DNA from: Brumimicrobium sp041655765
Lineage (GTDB): Bacteria; Bacteroidota; Bacteroidia; Flavobacteriales_D; Crocinitomicaceae
Assembly (NCBI GenBank): GCA_041655765.1
Contig: JBBAEU010000014.1
Span: 1 to 60,016 of the forward strand
DNA: 60,016 nt
Reading direction: 5' to 3'
Below are positions 17,881 through 24,982 of this stretch, one piece after another. The position numbers were made by a program, and so were the translations under genes. The notes below the pieces were generated by a model. The model had not been told where the DNA came from and did not search any database. It saw nothing but the letters and a program-made list of their open reading frames with translations. How positions within the stretch are numbered: position 1 is the stretch's first letter; each line of letters begins with the position of its first letter.

Positions 17881-18591
17881 ATGAAAGTAGAAATTTGGAG
17901 TGACGTAATGTGTCCTTTCTGTTACATTGGAAAAAGAAACTTTGAAAACGCATTGAAGAAATTTGAAGATTCAGAAGATATAGAAATAATATGGAAATCG
18001 TATCAATTAGATCCAGATATGCCTGAAGATAAAGTAAAGTTTTCTTCAAGTGAATATTTATCAGAAAGAAAAGGCTTGCCAATCAATCAAGTTCAACAAA
18101 TGTATGAACGCGTTCATGAAATGGCTAAACAAGCAGGGCTGGATTACGATTTAGAAGGTTCAAAACCAGCTAATTCTTTTAAATCTCACCGAATCATGAA
18201 AGCGGCTGCCGAGAAGGGATTATCTAATGAAGCAGAAGAGGCTTTTTTTAAAGCACATTTTACAGATGCAATCGACCTGAACGATGAAGCAGAATTGATA
18301 AAAGTAGGAAAGTCAATTGGCTTATCAGAAGAAGAAGTTAATCAAGCATTATCTGAAACAAAATACGAACAAGCAGTTAAAGCTGATATTGTAGAAGCAA
18401 GACAGTTGGGCGTTCAAGGTGTTCCTTTCTTTGTTTTTAACAGAAAATATGCAGTATCAGGAGCGCAACCTGTAGATGCTTTTTTACAAACCATCGAAAC
18501 AGCTTTTAACGAGTGGAGAGATGAAAATCCAAAATCCCCCTTTCAAGTAACTCAAGGGAATTCTTGTGATATTGATGGGAACTGTGACTAA
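17881..18591 (+). CDS. DsbA family thiol oxidoreductase, FrnE-like
   Basis: 236 residues, no signal peptide, so cytoplasmic. Thioredoxin-fold start MKVEIWSDVMCPFCYIGKR with the active-site C11-P-F-C14; helical insertion with SHRIMKAAAEKGL; and the second fold half GVQGVPFFVFNRKYAVSGAQP holding the cis-proline. This matches the FrnE/YwbO branch of DsbA proteins (2-hydroxychromene-2-carboxylate isomerase-like). The C-terminus ends SCDIDGNCD, giving two extra cysteines; FrnE of Deinococcus also has a second functional C-terminal cysteine motif, so a second redox site is possible here. Reaction in vivo is unknown; disulfide isomerisation or oxidative-stress defence is likely. Confidence 0.88.
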   Translation: MKVEIWSDVMCPFCYIGKRNFENALKKFEDSEDIEIIWKSYQLDPDMPEDKVKFSSSEYLSERKGLPINQVQQMYERVHEMAKQAGLDYDLEGSKPANSFKSHRIMKAAAEKGLSNEAEEAFFKAHFTDAIDLNDEAELIKVGKSIGLSEEEVNQALSETKYEQAVKADIVEARQLGVQGVPFFVFNRKYAVSGAQPVDAFLQTIETAFNEWRDENPKSPFQVTQGNSCDIDGNCD

Positions 18592-18640
18592 TTATTTTTT
18601 TCATTAGCAAAAACCAACTCACTTGTTCTTGAGATTATTA

Positions 18641-18654
18641 TGTGACATGTGACA
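18641..18654. repeat. Tandem TGTGACA repeat in spacer
   Basis: Two directly repeated 7-mers TGTGACA lie back to back, 78 bases before the beta-barrel gene at 18732. It contains CRP-like half sites in direct, not inverted, orientation. A regulatory role is only a possibility. Confidence 0.25.
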
Positions 18655-18731
18655 GAATCAACATCATATAGAAAAACCGTAACAAAAAACCTAAGGAAAC
18701 GTTAAGAGATAGTGATTTAATATAAAATCCT

Positions 18732-19367
18732 ATGAAAAAATATTTGGGAATGATTTTTATTTTCTCTTTTTGTTCTTTTGGATATTCACAAAAGATAAAT
18801 CTCAAAGGTCAACAAGGAGGCTTACTCTCTGCGGGTGTACGAACAACGATGAATGTGTTTGGGCATCATAATCAAGGAGTGAGTGCTTTTGGTGCAGGCG
18901 GACAGTTTCGCTTACAATTTGCAAATCGTGTTAATTCTGAATGGTTTTTCGATTATACAAGAGGGTCTATTGGCGACATTGGAAATCGAACAGATTGGCA
19001 TGTAGGTTGGAGCGTTATGTATTATTTCACAGATAAAATTTCACCACCTGTAAAACCATATATTTTAGCAGGACATTGTTTTGATAGAACAGTTGTTAGA
19101 GATAATCGAGATCCTTCAATTCAAATGGTTAAAAACAGCTCAGCAATTCAAGCCGGAGCAGGTGTTCATTTTAATCTGACTGAACGTTTAGACATTACGC
19201 TTGTTACAAATTACATGTTTCACCTTGGTAAAGACTTACACGCGCATGCACATGGAGATGAACTGCATTTGGAGTTAAAAAAAGGAACAGGAATCGAAGG
19301 ACATGTATTAATCAATCTTGGTATTAACTTTAAAATTGCTGACTTATGGGATACAAAGAAAAAGTAA
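18732..19367 (+). CDS. Small outer-membrane beta-barrel protein
   Basis: 211 residues with a signal peptide (KKYLGMIFIFSFCSFGYSQ). The rest is alternating-pattern strands ending near VLINLGINFKIADLW, consistent with an OmpW/OmpX-sized outer-membrane barrel. A histidine-rich stretch near the C-terminus reads HLGKDLHAHAHGDELHLE and could bind a metal ion in a loop; this is inference. The gene overlaps the next one by 22 bp, and both encode barrels, so they probably act together. No family name can be given with confidence; structural role or metal-related porin are both possible. Confidence 0.7.
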   Translation: MKKYLGMIFIFSFCSFGYSQKINLKGQQGGLLSAGVRTTMNVFGHHNQGVSAFGAGGQFRLQFANRVNSEWFFDYTRGSIGDIGNRTDWHVGWSVMYYFTDKISPPVKPYILAGHCFDRTVVRDNRDPSIQMVKNSSAIQAGAGVHFNLTERLDITLVTNYMFHLGKDLHAHAHGDELHLELKKGTGIEGHVLINLGINFKIADLWDTKKK

Positions 19368-19945
19368 ATTATTGTGCTTTATTATTTGCCTTTATCTGTT
19401 TTTTTCATCCATTAAAAGCACAGGATAATACAGTGATTGTTAAACAAGATAAAGAGATTTATATCAAACCAGGATTGTTATCTGCTTCAGCAACTTTGGC
19501 TCCGTCATTCATGCTGAATCGTAACGAGGTAAATTACTTTATTGCTAGTTTTTTAGAAGGTAAATTCACCAAAAATTTTAGCGCACGTGGCGACTTTCAA
19601 TTTATGTTGGGAAATGATAATTCAAAGTTTTTGAAAAATAGCGCAAGGGTAACTTTTGGACTCCAATATGGAATGCCTTTTGGGAATTTTGAATGGCGTG
19701 CTGGGTTTGCTCCAGGTTTAGCCATGATGAAATCGTATCGTGATGAATCAATGATTGAATTTGTTCCAATTGCACAAGTCAATGTTGGGGTTCGTTTTTA
19801 TGTTTGGAAGTACTTTCATTTTTTCGCTGATGCTTTTTATACACATGCGAAAATGCATAACTTGGCAAATGTAAATGGAATGGCGGATGAAATTCGTATT
19901 GAAGCAGGACTTGGCTTCAATCTTTTAGTAAAAAGAAAGAAGTAA
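19346..19945 (+). CDS. Second small outer-membrane beta-barrel protein
   Basis: 199 residues. The N-terminus YCALLFAFICFFHPLKAQ serves as a signal peptide. Strands such as GLLSASATLAPSFML, FSARGDFQFMLG, ARVTFGLQYGMPFG, FEWRAGFAPGLAMM, VNVGVRFYVWKYFHFFADAFY and IEAGLGFNLLVK alternate polar and hydrophobic residues, as in an eight- to ten-stranded barrel. The start lies inside the preceding gene (22-bp overlap), implying coupled translation. The two proteins are not obviously similar to each other. Function unknown. Confidence 0.7.
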   Translation: MGYKEKVNYCALLFAFICFFHPLKAQDNTVIVKQDKEIYIKPGLLSASATLAPSFMLNRNEVNYFIASFLEGKFTKNFSARGDFQFMLGNDNSKFLKNSARVTFGLQYGMPFGNFEWRAGFAPGLAMMKSYRDESMIEFVPIAQVNVGVRFYVWKYFHFFADAFYTHAKMHNLANVNGMADEIRIEAGLGFNLLVKRKK

Positions 19946-19954
19946 GTTTCAAAA

Positions 19955-20524
19955 TTACATTCCTAAACGTTTCATTACGTAACCATTAATTTTCTTAAAA
20001 AATTGTTCTGGTTTAAATGTTCGCCAATCAACTTCTTTTAATTCTCCCCCTAAAACAAAATATTGGTCCAAATGGATTTCGCAAAATTCTCGGATAACGT
20101 GTTCATGAAAATTAATCATGGCAATATAGCCGTCATCCAATTCATCAAACCATTCTTCGTAATAGCAATCGTCTGAGTAATGAAAATTGAGGACGTTCTC
20201 GCCAATTAAAATAAATTTATCTATTCCTTCATAAATGAGGTGTTCGATAATATCCCGTTTAAGAAACATGATGTCATTGTTTATCGCATCGTTCCATTCT
20301 CCGATCAACTCTATAATGGCGTAACCTTCCTCGTAATCTGCATATAGAATTTTCAAAAAAAGTGTTGAAGATCCAAAATTGTCCCATTGAGGATGAATAA
20401 AATAATTGTAAACCTGATCAGAAAACTCAAATTCACTGTATTCTCGCCGATAAAATGGTGAACGTTTATCATCTTCAGCCACGTACTCATCACGCCAATT
20501 GTAATATGGTTCTAAATCATGCAT
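19955..20524 (-). CDS. Conserved acidic hypothetical protein
   Basis: 189 residues from the ATG at 20524 (MHDLEPYYNWRDEYVAEDD); a TTG nine codons upstream gives a longer frame but is less likely. The sequence is very rich in Asp, Glu and Tyr and lacks a signal peptide, so it is cytoplasmic. The segment GYAIIELIGEWNDAINND followed by a helix and FILIGENVLNFHYSDDCYYEEW resembles alternating strand/helix order, perhaps STAS-like, but I cannot assign a family. I recognise the general sequence style as a conserved hypothetical of flavobacteria. It converges with the barrel gene (9-bp gap) and is divergent from the lipoprotein gene at 20668. Confidence 0.75.
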   Translation of the reverse strand: MHDLEPYYNWRDEYVAEDDKRSPFYRREYSEFEFSDQVYNYFIHPQWDNFGSSTLFLKILYADYEEGYAIIELIGEWNDAINNDIMFLKRDIIEHLIYEGIDKFILIGENVLNFHYSDDCYYEEWFDELDDGYIAMINFHEHVIREFCEIHLDQYFVLGGELKEVDWRTFKPEQFFKKINGYVMKRLGM

Positions 20525-20642
20525 AATCTGCTCTTCCGACCTACAAAACAAATATGGGATAAATTAGTTTATAATTGCATAAAGTTCTTGTTTTTTTAAC
20601 CAATATTATAAACATCTATGATTTTTAAAACATCATAATTTA

Positions 20643-20650
20643 TATCTTTG
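20643..20650 (+). promoter_or_regulatory. -7 element upstream of the lipoprotein gene
   Basis: TATCTTTG, a perfect TAnnTTTG, 17 bases before the ATG at 20668. No TTG at the -33 position. Confidence 0.5.
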
Positions 20651-20667
20651 CTATATTACAACTTGAA

Positions 20668-22113
20668 ATGAAATATATTATCTCCATTTTTGTATTTTCA
20701 ATTCTCTTCCTATTTGGATGTAATTCAAGAAAAACGGGAAAAGACATAAAATCAGGATTTGTTTCGTTTGTCTCCAAAAAAGAAAATCTTGTAGGCTATG
20801 GAAGTGTACATTTAGAGAAAATCATTGAAAAATCTAGAATTAAGGAATTTGAAATTATTGGTTCTTTGGTGAGCGAATATCATGATTTATTGAAAGGTGG
20901 TATAGAACTGGGAGATCGCGTTTATTATGCCATCGAAAAAGAAGAACAAAATTATCTTCTGTATATTTTTTTGGATATTAAAAGCAGAGATAAGTTGCGA
21001 AAATCCCTTTCAAGAATTGGATTTTTCTTTGAGAAAAAATATGGTCTGGAAAAGTTTAATAGCGACCAATTTTCGTTGATGTTTGATGACGAGTTTGCAC
21101 TTCTATTACTCGGGATGAAAAAGCAAGACTATTCGAAGAAAATAGAACAAACTTTCAAGGAAATTAAGAAATCAAATCCAAATACGCGTGTTGCAAACCT
21201 TCTGGAAGATAAAAACGATATCGAATTCTTGACAGATTTGCCATTTTATCATTCCACAATAAAAAAATATTTACCAAGAATGGAAGATGATAAGTTGTCT
21301 GAAATTTTGAGTGAAGGAATCATTAAATCGACCATTAATTTTAAAAATGGAAAAGTAATAGGAGACATTCATGTTTCTCATGCAAATGATTCATTGAAAA
21401 ATCTATTCTTTTTACAGAAAGAACCAAAAACAGACTTGTTTGAAAGTTTAATGTTGCAACCAGTCGATTTGGCATTAAAGCTCAATTTTATTCCTTCAAA
21501 AATGGATCAATTGATTTTCAATTATACGAATCATAAAAAAGGTGTTTTCAATTCTATGGGTGTAACAGGGATGATTCTCAAAGCATTGGTAGGAGATAGC
21601 TTAACAGGTTTTACAGATGGCCATGTAGGATTGGTTCTAAACAAACAAGATTCTACTGAAATTCTGAACTTATCAGTTCCAAATACCAGTATTTTTATAG
21701 GTCTTGGCAACAACACAGCAAGGATGCAGGAAGCCATGGATGCATTGGTTCAAGCTAAAGTTTTTGGTCTTTCTGAGGGGGATTTTTATCGCTATAAAAA
21801 TATGGTTTTTCAACTAAAAGATAATTATCTATTTTACAATTCTAACATCGAACAGCTTAATACAAAAAACAATGTTCAGCTCAATGATCATTCTGAAAAT
21901 CCGTTCTACTTATACCTAAATCTGCAATCTAAACCCGTGCAAACCACCTTTTTTCAAGATGAAATGCAGAAATTATCATTTTTAGATGACTTCAGCATTT
22001 TTGGGAATAATGAACAGTTTTTCTTTGAGATTTCTACAATTAATTCCAAAGAAAACTTCCTTTATCAATTGACGCTTTCTTTTCAGGAAGAAATAAAGGA
22101 AAAACTTAATTAA
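20668..22113 (+). CDS. Lipoprotein, DUF4836-like
   Basis: 481 residues. N-terminus KYIISIFVFSILFLFGCNS is a lipoprotein signal with the lipobox ending at Cys18, so the mature protein is lipid-anchored. The body opens with FVSFVSKKENLVGYGSVHLEKIIEKSRI and contains VDLALKLNFIP and GMTGMILKALVGDSLTGFTDGHVGLV-type segments. This pattern (a set of conserved Val/Leu strands, a large alpha+beta protein with a statement-like GDR.Y.A motif) recalls the DUF4836 lipoproteins of Bacteroidota. Function is unknown. It stands alone with its own promoter and is followed by the RNA gene. Confidence 0.65.
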   Translation: MKYIISIFVFSILFLFGCNSRKTGKDIKSGFVSFVSKKENLVGYGSVHLEKIIEKSRIKEFEIIGSLVSEYHDLLKGGIELGDRVYYAIEKEEQNYLLYIFLDIKSRDKLRKSLSRIGFFFEKKYGLEKFNSDQFSLMFDDEFALLLLGMKKQDYSKKIEQTFKEIKKSNPNTRVANLLEDKNDIEFLTDLPFYHSTIKKYLPRMEDDKLSEILSEGIIKSTINFKNGKVIGDIHVSHANDSLKNLFFLQKEPKTDLFESLMLQPVDLALKLNFIPSKMDQLIFNYTNHKKGVFNSMGVTGMILKALVGDSLTGFTDGHVGLVLNKQDSTEILNLSVPNTSIFIGLGNNTARMQEAMDALVQAKVFGLSEGDFYRYKNMVFQLKDNYLFYNSNIEQLNTKNNVQLNDHSENPFYLYLNLQSKPVQTTFFQDEMQKLSFLDDFSIFGNNEQFFFEISTINSKENFLYQLTLSFQEEIKEKLN

Positions 22114-22178
22114 AATTTGATTTTATCATTTGTTTGTTTTATATTTACAGAACAAACAATCACATATAAGGTGTTCGA

Positions 22179-22186
22179 TACGTTTG
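22179..22186 (+). promoter_or_regulatory. -7 element of the structured RNA
   Basis: TACGTTTG, a perfect TAnnTTTG, places the transcript start about five bases downstream, just before the RNA's closing stem. No TTG lies at the -33 distance. A second, weaker candidate is TTG (22117-22119) plus TATATTTA (22140-22147), 20 bases apart, which would add a 5' leader containing a GAGC-GAAA-GCTC hairpin (22188-22199). Confidence 0.45.
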
Positions 22187-22191
22187 AGAGC

Positions 22192-22375
22192 GAAAGCTCC
22201 CCATGTAGCGTATGTTTGAGGCTTAAAATACAATAATTAGGGGTCACTTGATTTATCAATGGCGAGCTTCCCTTCATCTTCGGATAAGGATAACCCAGAA
22301 GATTACAGAAATAAATCGGAGCTCCTATACGTTCAGATATGAGGTTCTCATTATCTAAAGCTACATGGGTTTTTT
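22192..22375 (+). ncRNA. ssrS: Structured RNA, candidate 6S RNA
   Basis: The 347-bp gap between two genes holds a non-coding element that folds by eye into a rod. Closing stem: CCCATGTAGC (22200-22209) with GCTACATGGG (22360-22369), extended by GTAT (22210-22213) with ATAC (22327-22330). Apical stem: GAGCTTC (22264-22270) with GGAGCTC (22318-22324), capped by ATCTTC (22276-22281) with GAAGAT (22298-22303). A hairpin GATATGAG/CTCATTATC (22336-22355) sits on the 3' strand of the bubble. Six T follow the closing stem and end transcription. Length of about 180, closing stem, bubble with a 3'-strand hairpin and apical arm all agree with 6S RNA, the RNA that mimics an open promoter and binds RNA polymerase. 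It shows no tmRNA, SRP or RNase P motifs. The gene symbol is provisional. Confidence 0.55.
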
Positions 22376-22460
22376 AATCATTTATTCTTGCCTTTAATAA
22401 CATCTTAAACATTAATTTTATAATTTTACAACTTATATAAATTATATCCAAAGTTTATAC

Positions 22461-24212
22461 GTGTTGAAAAAGATTTTTATTTCTTCTATATTCCTTGCGC
22501 TTTTCGTTTCAGTGAATGCACAAAAAGAACTTTTTTTTCCAAAAATGGATTCTATTCCAATTGATTATCGCTCAAGTGGAACTTGGTTGGATTCGATTGA
22601 TGCAAAAGTTGCTGAATCCCCGAATTTAAGACCTGGTGGTGGATTTGGAAGTGTTTTTGAACAAAATCTTGCAGAAAATCTTTTTTTAAGCCCTGCTGGC
22701 TTCGCTTATCAAATGCCCAAAAATAAAATCATTCCCAAATTTTCGGGTTTGCCTTATATTGGCTTTCAGTATGCTTTTGGATCGGCTTTAACGCAAGATT
22801 TAAACTTGGAATATCAACATTTCTTCCGACCCAATACACATCTTCATTTTAGGTATAATCGAAATACAAGCAATGGATTAGCGAGAAACAGTGCATACAA
22901 ATTAAACGATGTTCATCTTAGATTTTATCATCAAAAGAGGTTATACGCAACAAACTTGGAAGCGTTTTATGGAGCTTATGAATTAAATCAAAACGGTGGA
23001 ATAACAATAGATTCACAATTGAATCAACTTCCCCTAGAATTTATTCCAGTTGAAAAAGATGATGCAAAATCAAAAGTTAGGCAATTAGATATTCGTTGGG
23101 ATAATTATTTTCGACTCGCAGGAGATTCTATTGTTGGATTTGGACTAAAAACAAAACACCAATTTGAATTAAATGGGAGAGAGTTTACAGAAACAGTTTC
23201 TGACGTAACAGCCATAGATACAATGTACATTGATACAAATGGCTATACCAGAGATCAATATCAAACTTCAAGAATTTCAAATGGAGCAGGTTTCTATTTC
23301 GACTCAAAACCTTTTAAAGTCGATGCAACCATCAACCATTCTTATTGGGAAAACCAAAATTTGGGAGTTTATAGAGATACCAATGAAATCTTTTTACATT
23401 CTAATCTCTGGACAGCATTGGGAAGAAAAATTTTACTACACAATGAGTTCTACTTTAATTTGATTGGTGCTACTGGAGAAATAAAAAATTATGCAAAATT
23501 ACAGTATCAAGTTCTTAAAAACCTATCAGTTACAGGAAAAGTAAATTTTGAAAATGTTTATCCCGAACCTTATTTGAGATTTCATAGTGCCAATTATTTT
23601 CAATGGAAAATAGATGAATTAAAAATGCAACAAAAACTACAGTTTTTAGGAAAAGTAAAATATGGTGACACGAATTTTGTTCAAGCTGATATCGTATGGA
23701 CAAATATCAATAATGGTCGATATTTTATTGGCTCTCAATGGCGACAGGACACTTTGGCTTTGGTTTCTCTCGGTGCTATAAAATTAAAAGGCGCATACAG
23801 GATAAAACAGTGGTCGTTTTATCCAAGCATATCAGTTAGGTTTGGTTCTGAAAATTTTAACTATCAACCTTTATTCTCCACGCTTAACCGATTTGCATTT
23901 ACTACAAAATTATTTAAAGCAAAACGTTTGGGAATGTCTGTCGGATTTGACGTTGGTTATCAAACCAAGTATCATTTTATGACGTATGATGCAGTTTTTG
24001 ATTTGTACCAACCAGTACAATCAGGTTTTATGACAGAAAACTTGATGCAACTAAACGCATTTTTGGCATTATCAATTGATAGCTTCCGGTTTTTCGTAAA
24101 AGCAGAAAATCTCTCATCTTTGTGGCAAGATGCTACAATCAGAATTGATGAGAACTACCCAATCACACCTTTTATCTTCCGCTCAGGAATTACATGGGAT
24201 TTCTTTAATTAA
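22461..24212 (+). CDS. Putative porin (Porin_10-like outer-membrane barrel)
   Basis: 583 residues from a GTG start (MLKKIFISSIFLALFVSVNAQ signal). A proline/glycine-rich N-terminal part (RPGGGFGSVFEQNLAENLFLSPAGFAYQMP) precedes a long beta-barrel: LPYIGFQYAFGS, LNLEYQHFFRPNTHLHFRYNR, DVHLRFYHQKR, LFIGSQWRQD-type strands, ending FIFRSGITWDFFN with a terminal aromatic, as outer-membrane barrels do. This layout fits the Bacteroidota putative porin family. Likely a passive channel; substrate unknown. It stands alone, downstream of the RNA terminator; no clear promoter is seen in the 85 bases before it. Confidence 0.75.
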   Translation: MLKKIFISSIFLALFVSVNAQKELFFPKMDSIPIDYRSSGTWLDSIDAKVAESPNLRPGGGFGSVFEQNLAENLFLSPAGFAYQMPKNKIIPKFSGLPYIGFQYAFGSALTQDLNLEYQHFFRPNTHLHFRYNRNTSNGLARNSAYKLNDVHLRFYHQKRLYATNLEAFYGAYELNQNGGITIDSQLNQLPLEFIPVEKDDAKSKVRQLDIRWDNYFRLAGDSIVGFGLKTKHQFELNGREFTETVSDVTAIDTMYIDTNGYTRDQYQTSRISNGAGFYFDSKPFKVDATINHSYWENQNLGVYRDTNEIFLHSNLWTALGRKILLHNEFYFNLIGATGEIKNYAKLQYQVLKNLSVTGKVNFENVYPEPYLRFHSANYFQWKIDELKMQQKLQFLGKVKYGDTNFVQADIVWTNINNGRYFIGSQWRQDTLALVSLGAIKLKGAYRIKQWSFYPSISVRFGSENFNYQPLFSTLNRFAFTTKLFKAKRLGMSVGFDVGYQTKYHFMTYDAVFDLYQPVQSGFMTENLMQLNAFLALSIDSFRFFVKAENLSSLWQDATIRIDENYPITPFIFRSGITWDFFN

Positions 24213-24445
24213 TTTAATTAATTTGTTAAGAAGGTGTTTTTTATCAACCCAATAACTAAACATTACAAATTAGTTTTTGTTTTTATTATGCTTTCTTTTT
24301 TCTTACGAAAACCTCTTTTTGGTATATCCAGAGTTTTGCTGTATTATCGAGAAAAAAATGTAATCACTTCTTTGGAGTTCTTAAATCTCAGTAAAACAAA
24401 CAATAATCATTTTTCTTTTAAGATTATATTTTATATCTTTGTCTA
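24213..24445. other. AT-rich spacer with one promoter element
   Basis: Between the porin and the metal operon. A 70-codon GTG frame covers it but its composition (Phe, Ile, Lys, Asn) is that of translated AT-rich spacer and I do not call it. The only signal I see is the -7 element at 24434. Confidence 0.5.
24434..24441 (+). promoter_or_regulatory. -7 element of the metal operon, leading to a near-leaderless start
   Basis: TATCTTTG, a perfect TAnnTTTG, ends five bases before the GTG start at 24446, so the transcript would begin at or within a few bases of the start codon. Confidence 0.5.
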
Positions 24446-24898
24446 GTGAGAAAGTATAAGCAAATATTAACAGCCTTCTTAATTGGTGTTTTCTTTATAA
24501 GCACCACAGGACTCTCTGTGTTTACACATTACTGTTTTGTAGATGATGAAGCGTTTACAACCTATTTTAATCCTGATTTTACTTGTAACTCACATAAAGA
24601 AAATTTTACTGTAAAAGATTCACATGCATGTTGTGAAAAAACAAACTCAGATAATAGCTACGATTTTTTCGTTTCAGATGATTGTTGTTCAAATGAAGTT
24701 AATGTTGTTCAGATCGATACTGAATTAATTACACACAATTTTAACATTGAAATAATTGGAGGCTTTCCAGCTTTAGCCCCTGAAATCAAAATATTCCCAT
24801 TAATTAAAGATGAAAAAGAAGTACTTCTTCACAATCCACCTCCAAAGTTCCTTATGACCTCAGAAAGGCTTGCGACCTTTCAGCGCTATTTAATTTGA
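24446..24898 (+). CDS. HYC_CC_PP family cysteine-rich secreted protein
   Basis: 150 residues from GTG; no ATG fits, and the GTG gives a good signal peptide (YKQILTAFLIGVFFISTTGLS). After it come the name-giving motifs: H28-Y-C30, a lone Cys47, H60-A-C62-C63, C80-C81 and N130-P-P-P133. Such a Cys/His set in an exported protein suggests metal binding, most likely copper. In other Bacteroidota this family sits beside TonB-dependent receptors of metal type, as here. The role (metal capture, or helper of the receptor) is not established. First gene of an apparent three-gene operon (gaps of 84 and 11 bp). Confidence 0.8.
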   Translation: MRKYKQILTAFLIGVFFISTTGLSVFTHYCFVDDEAFTTYFNPDFTCNSHKENFTVKDSHACCEKTNSDNSYDFFVSDDCCSNEVNVVQIDTELITHNFNIEIIGGFPALAPEIKIFPLIKDEKEVLLHNPPPKFLMTSERLATFQRYLI

Positions 24899-24982
24899 TT
24901 CAAATTGATTTTTAAAAAAAAGTATCCAATTGATGCTTTTCAGGAAATGTATTATTCAAAAATTAAATCAAATTAAAATCAA

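Noticed and set aside
22114..22460. tmRNA, SRP RNA or RNase P RNA
   Set aside because: No tRNA-like end, no GGAAGCAGC-like SRP loop, and no RNase P core motif; size and fold fit 6S better.
24234..24446. 70-codon GTG frame between the porin and metal operon
   Set aside because: Composition is that of translated AT-rich spacer (Phe, Ile, Lys, Asn) and it runs through the -7 element of the next gene.
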